Shown: one piece after another, positions 32,436 to 41,621 of the stretch | Numbering within the stretch: position 1 is the first letter of the stretch | How the letters are laid out: each line of letters opens with the position of its first letter | NCBI RefSeq assembly: GCF_012844225.1 | Contig: NZ_JABAGQ010000001.1 | Span: 434,001-498,000, forward strand | Source: Rhodococcus sp. 105337 | GTDB taxonomy: Bacteria; Actinomycetota; Actinomycetes; Mycobacteriales; Mycobacteriaceae | DNA length: 64,000 nt | Direction of reading: 5' to 3' | The notes under the pieces: generated by a model | Told to the model about the DNA's origin: nothing | Seen by the model: the letters and a program-made list of their open reading frames with translations, nothing else | The model's database searches: none | Translations under genes and position numbers: made by a program

Positions 32436-34268
32436 GTGAACGATGCTACCCGTGAGCCGGAATCGGCCGATCCGGGTCGGCGCAGAGTTCGCCACCGCCC
32501 GTCCGACGAGGAAATCGGTGCTCGACACAAAAAGCGTCGGCGAGTCCGGATCGGTGGCGGCGCGGCGCTTCTCGTCGCCGTCGGCTTCGCCGGCTGGCTG
32601 GGATACGAGGGGCTGCAGGCGAGATCGGACCTCGAGACGGCCCAGGACTTCGCGATGCAGGCCAAAGACGCACTGCTGTCTGGAGATACCCAGAAGGCAT
32701 CACGAGCAGCCGACGACGCCGATCGATATGCGCAAAACGCCCAGAATTCCGTCGATTCAGTTCCCTGGCGACTTTCTTCCGCTGTTCCGCTCATAGGAGA
32801 TCCGCTCGACTCCACCCGTCAGATGACCGCGATCGTGAGCGGCCTGACGCAGGACGTTCTGCTGCCGGCGGTGGACGCGGGCAGTGCGGTGGCACCCGAT
32901 CAGTTGATTCTCGACGGCGCCCGGATCAACCTCACGGCACTGCGTGACGCCGCACCCGTCCTCGAAACCACCGCGGCCACGATCACCGATCTCGACGCGC
33001 AGGCCCAGGCGGTCGACAGCACCTACGTCGGGCCGATCGAGGACGCGCGCGTGCAACTCCAGGACCAAGTGTCCGAATTGTCTGGGCTGCTGAACAATAC
33101 GGCTACCGCCGCAAACATCGCGCCGGCAATGCTCGGCGCGGATGGGCCACGGAGTTACTTCGTCGGCTTCCAGACCAATGCCGAGGCCCGAGGCACGGGT
33201 GGTCTGCTGGGTGGCTTCGGAGTAGCAAGAGCGGTCGACGGTGCCGTCAGCCTCGCTGACGTCACGAGCAACCGCGAGTTCCGATTCGACTACGCACCCA
33301 TCGATCTCGGACCTGAATTCCAACAAGCATACGGTGGCAGCCGCCCCACGCAAGACTTCCGTAACAGCAACATCAGCAGTCATTTCCCTTACGCCGGACA
33401 GATCTGGCAGTCGATGTGGCAGCAGGAAACCGGCGAAAAGGTCGACGGCGCAATCGCCACCGACCCCGTCGCGCTGAGTTACGTCCTCGATGCGGTGGGC
33501 GACGTGACCTTGCCGGACGGGGAGACGATCACAGCAGACAATGTCGTGGAGTTGACGGAGTCGACCGCGTACACGCGGTTCGGTGACGATCAGGCTGCGC
33601 GTAAGAACTATCTGGAGACTGTCGCGCAGACAGTTGTGCAGAAACTGGCCGGCAGCATTTCGCGTCCCCAGGCACTTCTCGAAGCACTCGGTCGCGCCGC
33701 AGTAGAGGGACGTCTCGCCGTCTGGAGTTCAGTACCGGAAGAACAGGAAGTGCTGGCGACATTTCCCCTCGGACAGGTGGTTCCCGACGATCCCGCCCCC
33801 TACGCCGGCGTGGTGATCAACAACCTCGGGGGCAACAAACTCGACTACTACCTGGAGCGAGAGATCCTGTATACCGCCGGACCGTGCGAAGGCGAGACCC
33901 GCGATTCGTCCGTCACGGTGCGCCTCACCAACACCCTCCCCGCAGGTGACTACACCGATTACGTCGCGGGAATGTTCGACAATCCGGTCGGCGCACCCGT
34001 GGGCACCAACCTTTCGGATGTGGGATTACTTGCTACGCAGGGTGCCACGCTGAAAAAGGTGACCGTCGACGGCACCCCGGCCTTCGGATTCGGAGGCAAG
34101 GAACGCGGGCACCCGAAGTTCAGCGTGCAGGTGCCGGTGCGCTCCGGGGAAACGGTCGAAGTTGTCTATGAACTCGCTGAGCCGGTCGCTCCCGGCGAAC
34201 CGCGTGTACCGCTACAGCCGTTGGTCGATCGGCCAGACGTCAAGGTCCATGCGCCACCTTGCAATTGA
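32436..34268 (+). CDS. DUF4012 membrane-anchored envelope protein of the polysaccharide locus
   Basis: A 610-residue protein of the DUF4012 family, often found in actinobacterial exopolysaccharide loci but without a proven reaction. A basic cytoplasmic N-terminus (residues 1-38) and one membrane helix (about 40-58) lead to a long extracytoplasmic part. That part starts with a helical region rich in Ala/Asp/Gln (about 60-220) and continues with the conserved core, including GADGPRSYFVGFQTNAE and RGTGGLLGGFG. The start is a GTG behind AAGGGG. The next gene, a glycosyltransferase, begins 44 nt downstream, so they form a two-gene rightward operon facing the main leftward one. Confidence 0.85.
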   Translation: MNDATREPESADPGRRRVRHRPSDEEIGARHKKRRRVRIGGGAALLVAVGFAGWLGYEGLQARSDLETAQDFAMQAKDALLSGDTQKASRAADDADRYAQNAQNSVDSVPWRLSSAVPLIGDPLDSTRQMTAIVSGLTQDVLLPAVDAGSAVAPDQLILDGARINLTALRDAAPVLETTAATITDLDAQAQAVDSTYVGPIEDARVQLQDQVSELSGLLNNTATAANIAPAMLGADGPRSYFVGFQTNAEARGTGGLLGGFGVARAVDGAVSLADVTSNREFRFDYAPIDLGPEFQQAYGGSRPTQDFRNSNISSHFPYAGQIWQSMWQQETGEKVDGAIATDPVALSYVLDAVGDVTLPDGETITADNVVELTESTAYTRFGDDQAARKNYLETVAQTVVQKLAGSISRPQALLEALGRAAVEGRLAVWSSVPEEQEVLATFPLGQVVPDDPAPYAGVVINNLGGNKLDYYLEREILYTAGPCEGETRDSSVTVRLTNTLPAGDYTDYVAGMFDNPVGAPVGTNLSDVGLLATQGATLKKVTVDGTPAFGFGGKERGHPKFSVQVPVRSGETVEVVYELAEPVAPGEPRVPLQPLVDRPDVKVHAPPCN

Positions 34269-34312
34269 GGTCGATTGCACCTCTCGCGAACCTGCGGAGA
34301 TGGGAGAGCATC

Positions 34313-35419
34313 ATGAAGAAGTCAGTCGTCATCATCGGTACCCGCGGGTACCCCAGCTATTACGGCGGGTTCGAGACTCTGGTCAGGAACCTCGCGCCTT
34401 TCCTTTCCGCGAAGGGCTGGGAGGTGACGGTTTACGGCCGTGAAGGTGCGACCAACGACCATGACTCCGGGCGTGATCCGGCTGTCAGGGCCGTAAACAC
34501 CAGGGGCATCGATTCGAAGTCGCTCAGCACGCTCTCGTACGGACTCACTTCCAGCATCCACGCAGCGGTTACCCGTCCCGACGTCGCACTGGTCATGAAC
34601 GTGGCAAACGGATATTGGCTTCCGATTCTCAAGGCGCGCCGCATCCCCACCGTAGTGAACGTCGACGGCATCGAATGGGACCGTGCGAAGTGGGGTAAGA
34701 AGGCAAGAACCGCGTTCAAGCTGGGTGCCCACCTCACCGCGAAGTTCGGCGACCGGATCGTCGTCGACTCACACGAGATCGAAAGGCGCTGGTGGGAGGA
34801 CTTCCACCGCAGCGGGGACTTCATCCCCTATGGAGGCTCCGACCCGGGACCATTGCAATCGGTCGACGGTCTCACCCCGGGAGGATACGCGTTGATGGTG
34901 GCGCGGTTTGTGGAAGAAAACACGGTCGACGCGTTCTTCGAAGCTGCGGAGGACATCTCCACGGATTGGGAAGTGGTGATCGTCGGGTCATCGGGTTACG
35001 GAGGGGAACTCGATCTACGAGCAGAGCGGCTGTCGAAAAACTCTTCCCGAATCCACTGGACGGGACATATAAGCGACGACCAGAGGTTGTTCTCGCTGTG
35101 GCAGAACGCAGGAGCATACTTTCACGGACACAGCGTCGGCGGAACCAACCCGGCGTTGGTGCAGGCGATGGCTTGTGGCGCTCCGATCGTCGCACGGGAC
35201 ACTGTATTCAACCGTGAGGTGCTGGGTGAATCCGGACAATTCGTTTCGCCCACACCGAGCGCGATCACCGCCTCGATTCGCTCGCTGCTCGGTGACACCG
35301 ACCGGCAGGCCGAGTTGCGCAGAAGTGCGCGAGACCGCCAGGCAGCGGAGTACACATGGGACATCGTGTGTAAGGCATATGAGACATCACTCCTCGATGC
35401 CTTGTTCTCGACGTTGTAG
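34313..35419 (+). CDS. DUF1972-type glycosyltransferase (rhamnosyltransferase-like)
   Basis: A 368-residue GT-B glycosyltransferase. The N-terminal motif IGTRGYPSYYGGFET (about residues 6-20) is diagnostic for the DUF1972 family, which includes WchF/Cps2T-type rhamnosyltransferases that add the second sugar of a capsule repeat. The C-terminal donor site has GHSVGGTNPALVQAM, where related GT4 enzymes have EGxGxxxxEAM. The ATG at 34313 is chosen for GGGAG about 10 nt upstream; an in-frame start at 34259 would overlap the DUF4012 gene and adds unrelated sequence. It probably acts on the lipid-linked sugar made by the phosphotransferase at 42.8-44.3 kb. Confidence 0.85.
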   Translation: MKKSVVIIGTRGYPSYYGGFETLVRNLAPFLSAKGWEVTVYGREGATNDHDSGRDPAVRAVNTRGIDSKSLSTLSYGLTSSIHAAVTRPDVALVMNVANGYWLPILKARRIPTVVNVDGIEWDRAKWGKKARTAFKLGAHLTAKFGDRIVVDSHEIERRWWEDFHRSGDFIPYGGSDPGPLQSVDGLTPGGYALMVARFVEENTVDAFFEAAEDISTDWEVVIVGSSGYGGELDLRAERLSKNSSRIHWTGHISDDQRLFSLWQNAGAYFHGHSVGGTNPALVQAMACGAPIVARDTVFNREVLGESGQFVSPTPSAITASIRSLLGDTDRQAELRRSARDRQAAEYTWDIVCKAYETSLLDALFSTL

Positions 35420-35643
35420 GGGCGCCGCGTGTCCGGTTCCGGAGATTCCCGACTTCTGGGAGTAACACAGCACCCACCAACCCGGCCACGACAATCAAAA
35501 AGACTGCCAGGTTAATTCGGGTTGACTACCACCTAATTCTGAAGGACCTCTTGATTGTCCACACGTTCCAGTCACCGATCGATAACGAATCACGACGCCA
35601 GCGTTCAACCAACGATCTCGACCACGAACCCTGACGGCGGAAA

Positions 35644-36786
35644 TCATGCCGACACCTCCGCAACTATCCCAAGCATCCTCGATGAACGCGCTTGTACGCT
35701 GAAGGAAGACAGATCAAGGTCTTCGTTACTCACAACTGACCCGAGCCCTTGGAATGCGTCAGACCATGCCGAACGCTCAACAACGAGGATCTGTTCACCC
35801 GCAGCATTGGCCATCCGTCCAAGATGTACCGCGGGCGTGACAACCACCTTCACACCACAAGCCAAGTAATCGACCAGCTTCATCAGCGACGAAGATTTCA
35901 CATACTCCGACTCCCTGAACGGTATCATCCCGACAGCGGAGGCCTTGAGAATGCGCAGGACATCTTCGTAATCGACGTTCCCAAGCTTATGCAGGTTCGG
36001 TGCATCACCGATCTCGCATAGCCGAGGTCCGCCGCCCGCTACGATGAACAACCAATCCGGGTTGGACTTGACAGTGTTGTTCAACAGATCGAAATCGATT
36101 CTTTCATTTATCCCTCCAGCATAGACAGCTACTCGGGTTCGGTGCCCACCCGGGTCTATCGAAGCGATCCGCTCGAGGTCCACGCCGTTTTCAGCACAGT
36201 AAGTAAACACACCGAACATTTCGAACTCGTCACGTAACGCTGGCGAAACCACGAACGTGGCGTCGGCCGCATCAGCGGTCCGCAATACATATTTCAGGTG
36301 CTGCCGACTACGCCGATCATGGCGGCGGTTTGCACTCGGATCCCAGTGCCTGTCGATTACGTCGAAAATCCGAAAACGCCAGGTTTCGAGTGACACAATC
36401 TCGGGGAAGAACCACCAGTAGGCAAGGAGTCCAGGGTTCACAATGTCATATCTCCTGATCATCGCACGCACAACATGTAGCAGATAAATTGATACAACTT
36501 TTCGCCACCATGTCGGGAAGGCAAGCGGAACAAAATCGAACAACCGTGGAAGCGTCACCACATGGAGATTTCGGTCGATCGTACAATATGTCGAGCGCCA
36601 GTTCCTGAACGAGACCGCAGTACGAAGTAGGTCTCTCGGATCCCGGCGCGGCCTCTGCGTTGAACGACACAGGTACCATACGTCGAGCGTCTTGGAGAGT
36701 TCGCGGGTCATTTGAAGTGAGGTTTGGTTGGCTTTCGATTCGAATGGAATGCCCCCCAACACAATTATCGATTCACCCGGATACAT
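35644..36786 (-). CDS. Glycosyltransferase (GT4-like) of the polysaccharide operon
   Basis: A 380-residue GT-B-type glycosyltransferase with weak family identity. Seen: an N-terminal Rossmann start (SIIVLGGIPFESKANQ), an aromatic-rich membrane-associated region (about 95-150), and a C-terminal donor domain with VAVYAGGINERIDF, WLFIVAGGGPRL and MKLVDYLACGVKVV. The layout resembles cytosolic enzymes acting on lipid-linked sugars. ATG 36786 has a good AAGGAAGG site. It overlaps the end of the flippase gene by 14 nt and is the last gene of the leftward operon. The 35420-35643 gap behind it has no gene I can support. Confidence 0.82.
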   Translation of the reverse strand: MYPGESIIVLGGIPFESKANQTSLQMTRELSKTLDVWYLCRSTQRPRRDPRDLLRTAVSFRNWRSTYCTIDRNLHVVTLPRLFDFVPLAFPTWWRKVVSIYLLHVVRAMIRRYDIVNPGLLAYWWFFPEIVSLETWRFRIFDVIDRHWDPSANRRHDRRSRQHLKYVLRTADAADATFVVSPALRDEFEMFGVFTYCAENGVDLERIASIDPGGHRTRVAVYAGGINERIDFDLLNNTVKSNPDWLFIVAGGGPRLCEIGDAPNLHKLGNVDYEDVLRILKASAVGMIPFRESEYVKSSSLMKLVDYLACGVKVVVTPAVHLGRMANAAGEQILVVERSAWSDAFQGLGSVVSNEDLDLSSFSVQARSSRMLGIVAEVSA

Positions 36787-37957
36787 TCGACCTTCCTTTC
36801 CTCGATACCCGCAGAGCACACAAAAGCGCAAGAAAGAGCGACTCCGATATCAAGAGGGAGATCGCGGATGAAGTTGCGCCCCCACGAGCCAGCGCAATAA
36901 GAGAAACAATCTGCACGATCAGCGCCACGACGTAGAACGTCGTGGTCCGACCATACGCGCCCTCGGCAACGAGCGACGTAAGAACTACAGTCGCCCCATA
37001 AGCCAGCGGAATTTGAAGTGACAAAACCATGAGCGCCGGGGCGGACGCCCCCGCCTCGCCCCCGTAAACGAACTCCAAGATCGACTCTCCGGAGATGAAC
37101 ACGACCAAGGGCACGAAGATGGAAGCGCCTACCGTTACTAGAAATACACGAAGAATGCTGTATTCGTGCCGGACGAACAACGGCAACAAGACCGTCTGCA
37201 AGATATTTGCGGGGATGAGCAGCAACATCTGGATTCGCAGGGCCGTCGACAAGATGACAAATTCTGATTCAGCGAGTAAATACGATCCCCCGATCGTAAG
37301 GCAGGAAGCATAGGCGTGCACAACCAGAGCCTGAACGATCAACCACCTCGACGCATACATCCAATCGGGGCGGATTTTCGGGGTCAGCGAAGTAAAGTAC
37401 AAGCGAAGCGAACCGTGCGACAGCCACACTATTGCCAAGAATGCCGCCAGAGAACCAGCTGAATACGCAAAGGCAGCGAACAGCGTTGGTGTAACAGAGA
37501 GGATTGCGATCCCAAGACCAGCTGTGACCACCGCCGAAGTCACTCGCCCCAGAGCGAGCGCTGACATGTTACCGCGCGCTTGGAGCAGATAAGTCGGCGC
37601 TGCAGCCGCGCCGAGCGGCGCCAGGACCAATGCCAGTGTCATACCGACGCCGGCGTTCATGCAAGATATCGGGACGACGATCGCGAGACCGATCATGGCG
37701 AGGACCAACTGGACCGAAGAGGTTTCGCGTACAACCACCCGCACCCGATCGCCCGCGGCGATACGCCGGACCGCGTGTGCAGTCAAACCCGCGTCTCCGA
37801 CCACAGTGGCGTACATCAGAAGGGACTGCGCAACGCTCAGGTGCGCGAGTTCCGTCAGCCCGACCCGCCTCGCGAAATACGCTGTGAAGGCAAAGAGAGC
37901 GAGTTTACTTACTGCTTCCCCGAAACCCAGCGCGAAACTACCTCGCAGTATCCTCAC
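36773..37957 (-). CDS. wzx: Wzx-type polysaccharide flippase
   Basis: A 394-residue protein with about twelve membrane helices, of the MOP (polysaccharide transport) superfamily. The opening GSFALGFGEAVSKLALFAFTAYFARRVG is typical of Wzx/RfbX flippases, which move the lipid-linked repeat unit across the membrane; this reading rests on topology and context rather than on catalytic motifs. The start is a GTG that overlaps the stop of the polymerase gene (GTGA), so translation is coupled. The gene is visibly less GC-rich than the flanks of the window. Confidence 0.82.
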   Translation of the reverse strand: MRILRGSFALGFGEAVSKLALFAFTAYFARRVGLTELAHLSVAQSLLMYATVVGDAGLTAHAVRRIAAGDRVRVVVRETSSVQLVLAMIGLAIVVPISCMNAGVGMTLALVLAPLGAAAAPTYLLQARGNMSALALGRVTSAVVTAGLGIAILSVTPTLFAAFAYSAGSLAAFLAIVWLSHGSLRLYFTSLTPKIRPDWMYASRWLIVQALVVHAYASCLTIGGSYLLAESEFVILSTALRIQMLLLIPANILQTVLLPLFVRHEYSILRVFLVTVGASIFVPLVVFISGESILEFVYGGEAGASAPALMVLSLQIPLAYGATVVLTSLVAEGAYGRTTTFYVVALIVQIVSLIALARGGATSSAISLLISESLFLALLCALRVSRKGRSNVSG

Positions 37958-39363
37958 GTCGCGGCCTTACGACCCGGATTGTTGTTTCCGGGTTTCCTCC
38001 TCGAATCGCCGCGCCCGCCGTTCGCCGCTGCAAGCCCGACCAACATCCAGGTCTCCAAAAGCCACAGGACACTCGTACCTATCGATATGGTCGTGTATGC
38101 GACCAATATCGCCGTGGCGACGCCGAAACCGATGGCCCTGCCGGCGCGCCTCCACACCGCAAACACAACCATCGAAACAACCAGCAGGGTGATTATTCCC
38201 CCGTCGTACAACAGCTGCAAAGGCAGATTACCGAGATACGACGGACGCATCATATCCGGCACGGTCGGATCGAGGTGTCGCTGTCCGAACGAGTTGAATC
38301 CCGACCCGAAAACAAAGTTCTCCGTCGATGACGAGATATCGCTCCACGCAACCTTCCAACTGGTGTAACGAACAATCTCGGTCCCGCCGGAGAAATCCAG
38401 CCCGGTAGCGAATTTTGCGAGCCCGGGATCATATCTGGTCGCAAGCGACAACCCGATCCAGCATACGACGCCCACGAATGCAGCAGAAGCAATGATCCTA
38501 CCTCGCGTGAAACCGAGAATCGCCAGGGCTAGGACAAACGCCAGAAGCGCACCGCGCGTGTGCGTTGCGAGAATGGCAACAGGAGCAAGGAAGAGCATCG
38601 CAATGCGCAGACGAGAACTGAATTGGCGGAGCGGATCAGCTATGCAGATAACAGACCAGATACACACCAGGCCACCGAGAATATTCGCCTCGATGCTGAG
38701 CACATATACTGCGTAGCCGCCATACGCCGGATCGAATTGCGCACCGATGCTGTAGCCGGAAATATTCGACAGACCGTACAGAAGTATCGCAGTCAGCGCG
38801 ACAGCAAAGTTCACCCACACTGCCGATCGGACGATGAGTCCGATGAAATCAGGGTTGACGGATATCCAGAATGCAGCCGTAGCGCACACCGCCATCCAGG
38901 CGAGGGTCGAAATCGATTTACCGACGTCTACCGAATGGAGTATCGAGACAACCGCGAGGTACGCGATCCAAAGGTATACGACAAGAAATAGATTGAGCTG
39001 GAACCTGGGGATTTTTCGTCGTTGTACGATATCGCCGAGTATCGAAATGAGAGCGGCTGCTCCGACTACGATCTCAGGACGCACGCTCGTCGGGCCGATC
39101 TCAGCGACCGGACGGGTGACGAACATTGCGAGGACGAGGCCGATCGCAAGGTACCGCCGGTTCGCCGCGAGGAATACGACCAGCAGACCACCGCCGACCA
39201 TGAGGACGGCCCCGAGACCCGTGAAAGCCGCGGCCGCCCCACCACCGATTGCGACCACAACGACGCCCGAAATGGTGGGGATGTTCTCGGGGCGACCTCG
39301 CCGTACTGGAAGCGCGCGCGCAATTCGGGAGGTCGTAGACTTCCGATCCGCTCGAGGTTCCAC
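37954..39363 (-). CDS. wzy: O-antigen-polymerase/ligase-like membrane protein (Wzy)
   Basis: A 469-residue protein with ten or more membrane helices and a large extracytoplasmic loop in the C-terminal half (about residues 315-385), the usual plan of Wzy polymerases and O-antigen ligases. The segment FGSGFNSFGQRHLDP in that loop resembles the conserved region of the O-antigen ligase/polymerase family. It would join repeat units outside the membrane. The start is a GTG at 39363 with GGTGA nearby, 87 nt after the upstream glycosyltransferase gene. The flippase gene follows with a 4-nt overlap. Wzy proteins vary greatly, so the polymerase call leans on context. Confidence 0.8.
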   Translation of the reverse strand: MEPRADRKSTTSRIARALPVRRGRPENIPTISGVVVVAIGGGAAAAFTGLGAVLMVGGGLLVVFLAANRRYLAIGLVLAMFVTRPVAEIGPTSVRPEIVVGAAALISILGDIVQRRKIPRFQLNLFLVVYLWIAYLAVVSILHSVDVGKSISTLAWMAVCATAAFWISVNPDFIGLIVRSAVWVNFAVALTAILLYGLSNISGYSIGAQFDPAYGGYAVYVLSIEANILGGLVCIWSVICIADPLRQFSSRLRIAMLFLAPVAILATHTRGALLAFVLALAILGFTRGRIIASAAFVGVVCWIGLSLATRYDPGLAKFATGLDFSGGTEIVRYTSWKVAWSDISSSTENFVFGSGFNSFGQRHLDPTVPDMMRPSYLGNLPLQLLYDGGIITLLVVSMVVFAVWRRAGRAIGFGVATAILVAYTTISIGTSVLWLLETWMLVGLAAANGGRGDSRRKPGNNNPGRKAAT

Positions 39364-39450
39364 CAGATCACCTATTGCTCGCCGATGCGACCCGGGCGGA
39401 GACGGCGAACAGTGATCCCGCCCGTCCGATGGAGTGACTTCGCTGCTTGT

Positions 39451-40557
39451 TCATCCGCCTCCCGCCTTCGTCCGCCCACTGGTAGCCGACTCCGCTGACG
39501 CGATGACGTCACAGACGACACACTCGCGAACCTCCCTCGAAAACTTCTTCAGAACCGATTCCCGAGGCGGCAAGTCTTGCCACCGTCCGCGGTTCACAAG
39601 CGCGGTTCGGATGAACGCCGCGAGGCCCTCTACGGAGGGCATTTCAAGAACGGACATTGCCCCTACGAGCGGCAGGACCTCGGCAGCACCGCCCTCCAGG
39701 TGCCCCAAAGTATGAATCCCTGACGCCCATGCTTCGAGCGGCACCAACCCGAAAGACTCTGGGCGCGTGGGGAAACAAGCCACAGCGTCGACGACTCCCT
39801 CAAGACTCTGCACGCCGTCGACCTCCCCGACGTACGTGATGCGCCGGTCGGTTGCCGCCTCATCGATTATCGCTGCCAAGTGATGTTCCTGGCCGGGGAA
39901 CGGTCCACCCGCGAGAACGAGGGTCATCTCCATATCGCGAAGTGCAGGACGCCGAAGGGCGCGGACAACCTCCAGATGTCCCTTGCGCCCATTCGTGCGT
40001 CCGACAACTGCGATCGCGGGTCTGCAACCGGTAGTTTTCGCCGAGAGCGAGTTGACCGAGTCCGGGGAGAAAATCGGATAGGTAACAGATATTCTGTCCG
40101 CTGATATACCGCCCTTCGACATCCACGCCTTGGCAGCCTCGCTGCACGCTGTGATCGGGAAGCTTCCGGCACGCAACAGCCAAAGCAATACGACGCCTAC
40201 CGCCCCTCCTTGAATCTCGTGGACCGATACGTAGAAGCTCTGCCTCCGAAGCACCAGGAGTGGGATATAACTTGCCAATGCGAGTGTCCAGACGACTACG
40301 AGATCTGCTCCGCGTATTACCGCCGGCATCCGCGGATTCCCAATTGTTTTCAGCGACTGGGCACGACGGAGTACTTGGAGTTCACGATCAACGACAACGT
40401 GTGCACCGAGCGTCGTAAGCTTCTCCGTCAGAGGGCCTTTCATCGGTAGCACAACCGCTACATCCCACGCGTTCGAGAGAAAAATCGATACCTCGTCCAA
40501 CAGCACTCTGCTCGCGCCGTATATGTCGTTGCTACCGTGCAGGAAAGTCACCTTCAT
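39451..40557 (-). CDS. Glycosyltransferase family 4 protein
   Basis: A 368-residue GT-B enzyme. The N-terminus (MKVTFLHGSNDIYGASRVLL) fits an acceptor-side Rossmann fold, and the C-terminal domain has AIAVVGRTNGRKGHLEVVRA and FPTRPESFGLVPLEAWASG, the GT4 donor site with the conserved acidic residue. It would add one sugar to the growing repeat. ATG 40557 forms ATGA with the stop of the preceding glycosyltransferase gene, which fixes the start; an upstream in-frame start at 40659 would overlap that gene by about 100 nt. Confidence 0.86.
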   Translation of the reverse strand: MKVTFLHGSNDIYGASRVLLDEVSIFLSNAWDVAVVLPMKGPLTEKLTTLGAHVVVDRELQVLRRAQSLKTIGNPRMPAVIRGADLVVVWTLALASYIPLLVLRRQSFYVSVHEIQGGAVGVVLLWLLRAGSFPITACSEAAKAWMSKGGISADRISVTYPIFSPDSVNSLSAKTTGCRPAIAVVGRTNGRKGHLEVVRALRRPALRDMEMTLVLAGGPFPGQEHHLAAIIDEAATDRRITYVGEVDGVQSLEGVVDAVACFPTRPESFGLVPLEAWASGIHTLGHLEGGAAEVLPLVGAMSVLEMPSVEGLAAFIRTALVNRGRWQDLPPRESVLKKFSREVRECVVCDVIASAESATSGRTKAGGG

Positions 40558-41621
40558 GATCCGACTTCCTTCACCAATAGGCGCCATCGGTCTCGGAATT
40601 GTTCTGGCCCCGTAGAAACCCCTGCCCGCTCGATCGATCTCGCACGTGAGGATTCCCATGCCGGCCCGTCGCAGATACTGATCATGGACTCGAGCAGTCT
40701 TGCCTCGTCAGCAGCGTAGTCACACCCGGAAGCGGGATCCCCGCCCATTACCTCGGCTAGAGCGCCCCGGGCAGTATGTACAACCGGTAATCCGTGGGAT
40801 GCGGCCTCCAGAGCGGGGAGGCAGAAACCCTCGTCGAGAGACGCCACTATCAGACAGAACGCGTTGTCGTACAGATCAGATAGGTGTCGGCTGCTGATTC
40901 CCCTGACGACCTCGATCCATTCATGCTCCGGATCCGCACGGCCGATCGCGCGTTGCACGGCGGACTCTGCGTTGCCCGGCCGCGCAACCAGTGTCAAACC
41001 GAAGTCGATGCCGCTGATACGGCGTGCTGTCGACACGGTATTGACAGCGATATCCAGCCTTTTATGCCGGTCGGTGGACGCCACCGCGAGTACGGTCGGC
41101 TTTCGCATGCGTTCTTCGTAGCCGGGAAGGTTCGCGTTCGGCCGGATAGGTTGCGTCGGCCAGGGTATAACGACGACGCTGGTTCCCGGCCATCGTGCGA
41201 GTATCCGGTTCTCACTGTGCTCAGACGGCGTGACCACTACGCGGGCGGCACGAACCGAGATGCCGAAGGCCATCCTCGCGTACACGTTGTAACCCCGGTC
41301 GAAAAGTGCCGGGTGATCCAGAACCATCGTGTCGTGCATGATGACGATCGAGGGAAGATGTCGCGCGCCCAACCCCGTGTTGGCGCAGTGCACGATGCAA
41401 GAAGCATCGACTTTACTTGCAGTCCTCGGAGTGTGGACGAAGTCCCACCTGAGCATTCCCGCCAATCGCCCGACCCTGGACTTCGGTTCTCTGCCGATTG
41501 TCATCCGGTACACATCGGTGCCGCCATCGGCGAGTGCACGGGCCACCTGTGTAGCCCCAATGCTCGAACCGCTGACCCCTCGTGCGCCGATGAAGTCGTT
41601 CAGAACCACGATCATCGTCAT
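40554..41621 (-). CDS. Glycosyltransferase family 4 protein
   Basis: A 355-residue GT-B enzyme, second in a run of three coupled glycosyltransferase genes. GARGVSGSSIGATQVARAL at the N-terminus, VLAVASTDRHKRLDIAV in the linker to the donor domain, and DEGFCLPALEAASHGLPVV at the donor site are typical of GT4 (the EX7E motif is EGFCLPALE). ATG 41621 overlaps the stop of the upstream gene as ATGA, and its own stop overlaps the next gene the same way. Confidence 0.87.
   Translation of the reverse strand: MTMIVVLNDFIGARGVSGSSIGATQVARALADGGTDVYRMTIGREPKSRVGRLAGMLRWDFVHTPRTASKVDASCIVHCANTGLGARHLPSIVIMHDTMVLDHPALFDRGYNVYARMAFGISVRAARVVVTPSEHSENRILARWPGTSVVVIPWPTQPIRPNANLPGYEERMRKPTVLAVASTDRHKRLDIAVNTVSTARRISGIDFGLTLVARPGNAESAVQRAIGRADPEHEWIEVVRGISSRHLSDLYDNAFCLIVASLDEGFCLPALEAASHGLPVVHTARGALAEVMGGDPASGCDYAADEARLLESMISICDGPAWESSRARSIERAGVSTGPEQFRDRWRLLVKEVGS

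Noticed and set aside
35430-35530. A short minus-strand frame translating to a membrane-helix-like stretch (LAVFLIVVAGLVGAVLLP)
   Set aside because: It has no start codon or ribosome site, ends at a nearby stop on its upstream side and runs into the glycosyltransferase gene on the other strand. It could be a scrap of a lost membrane protein but cannot be supported.
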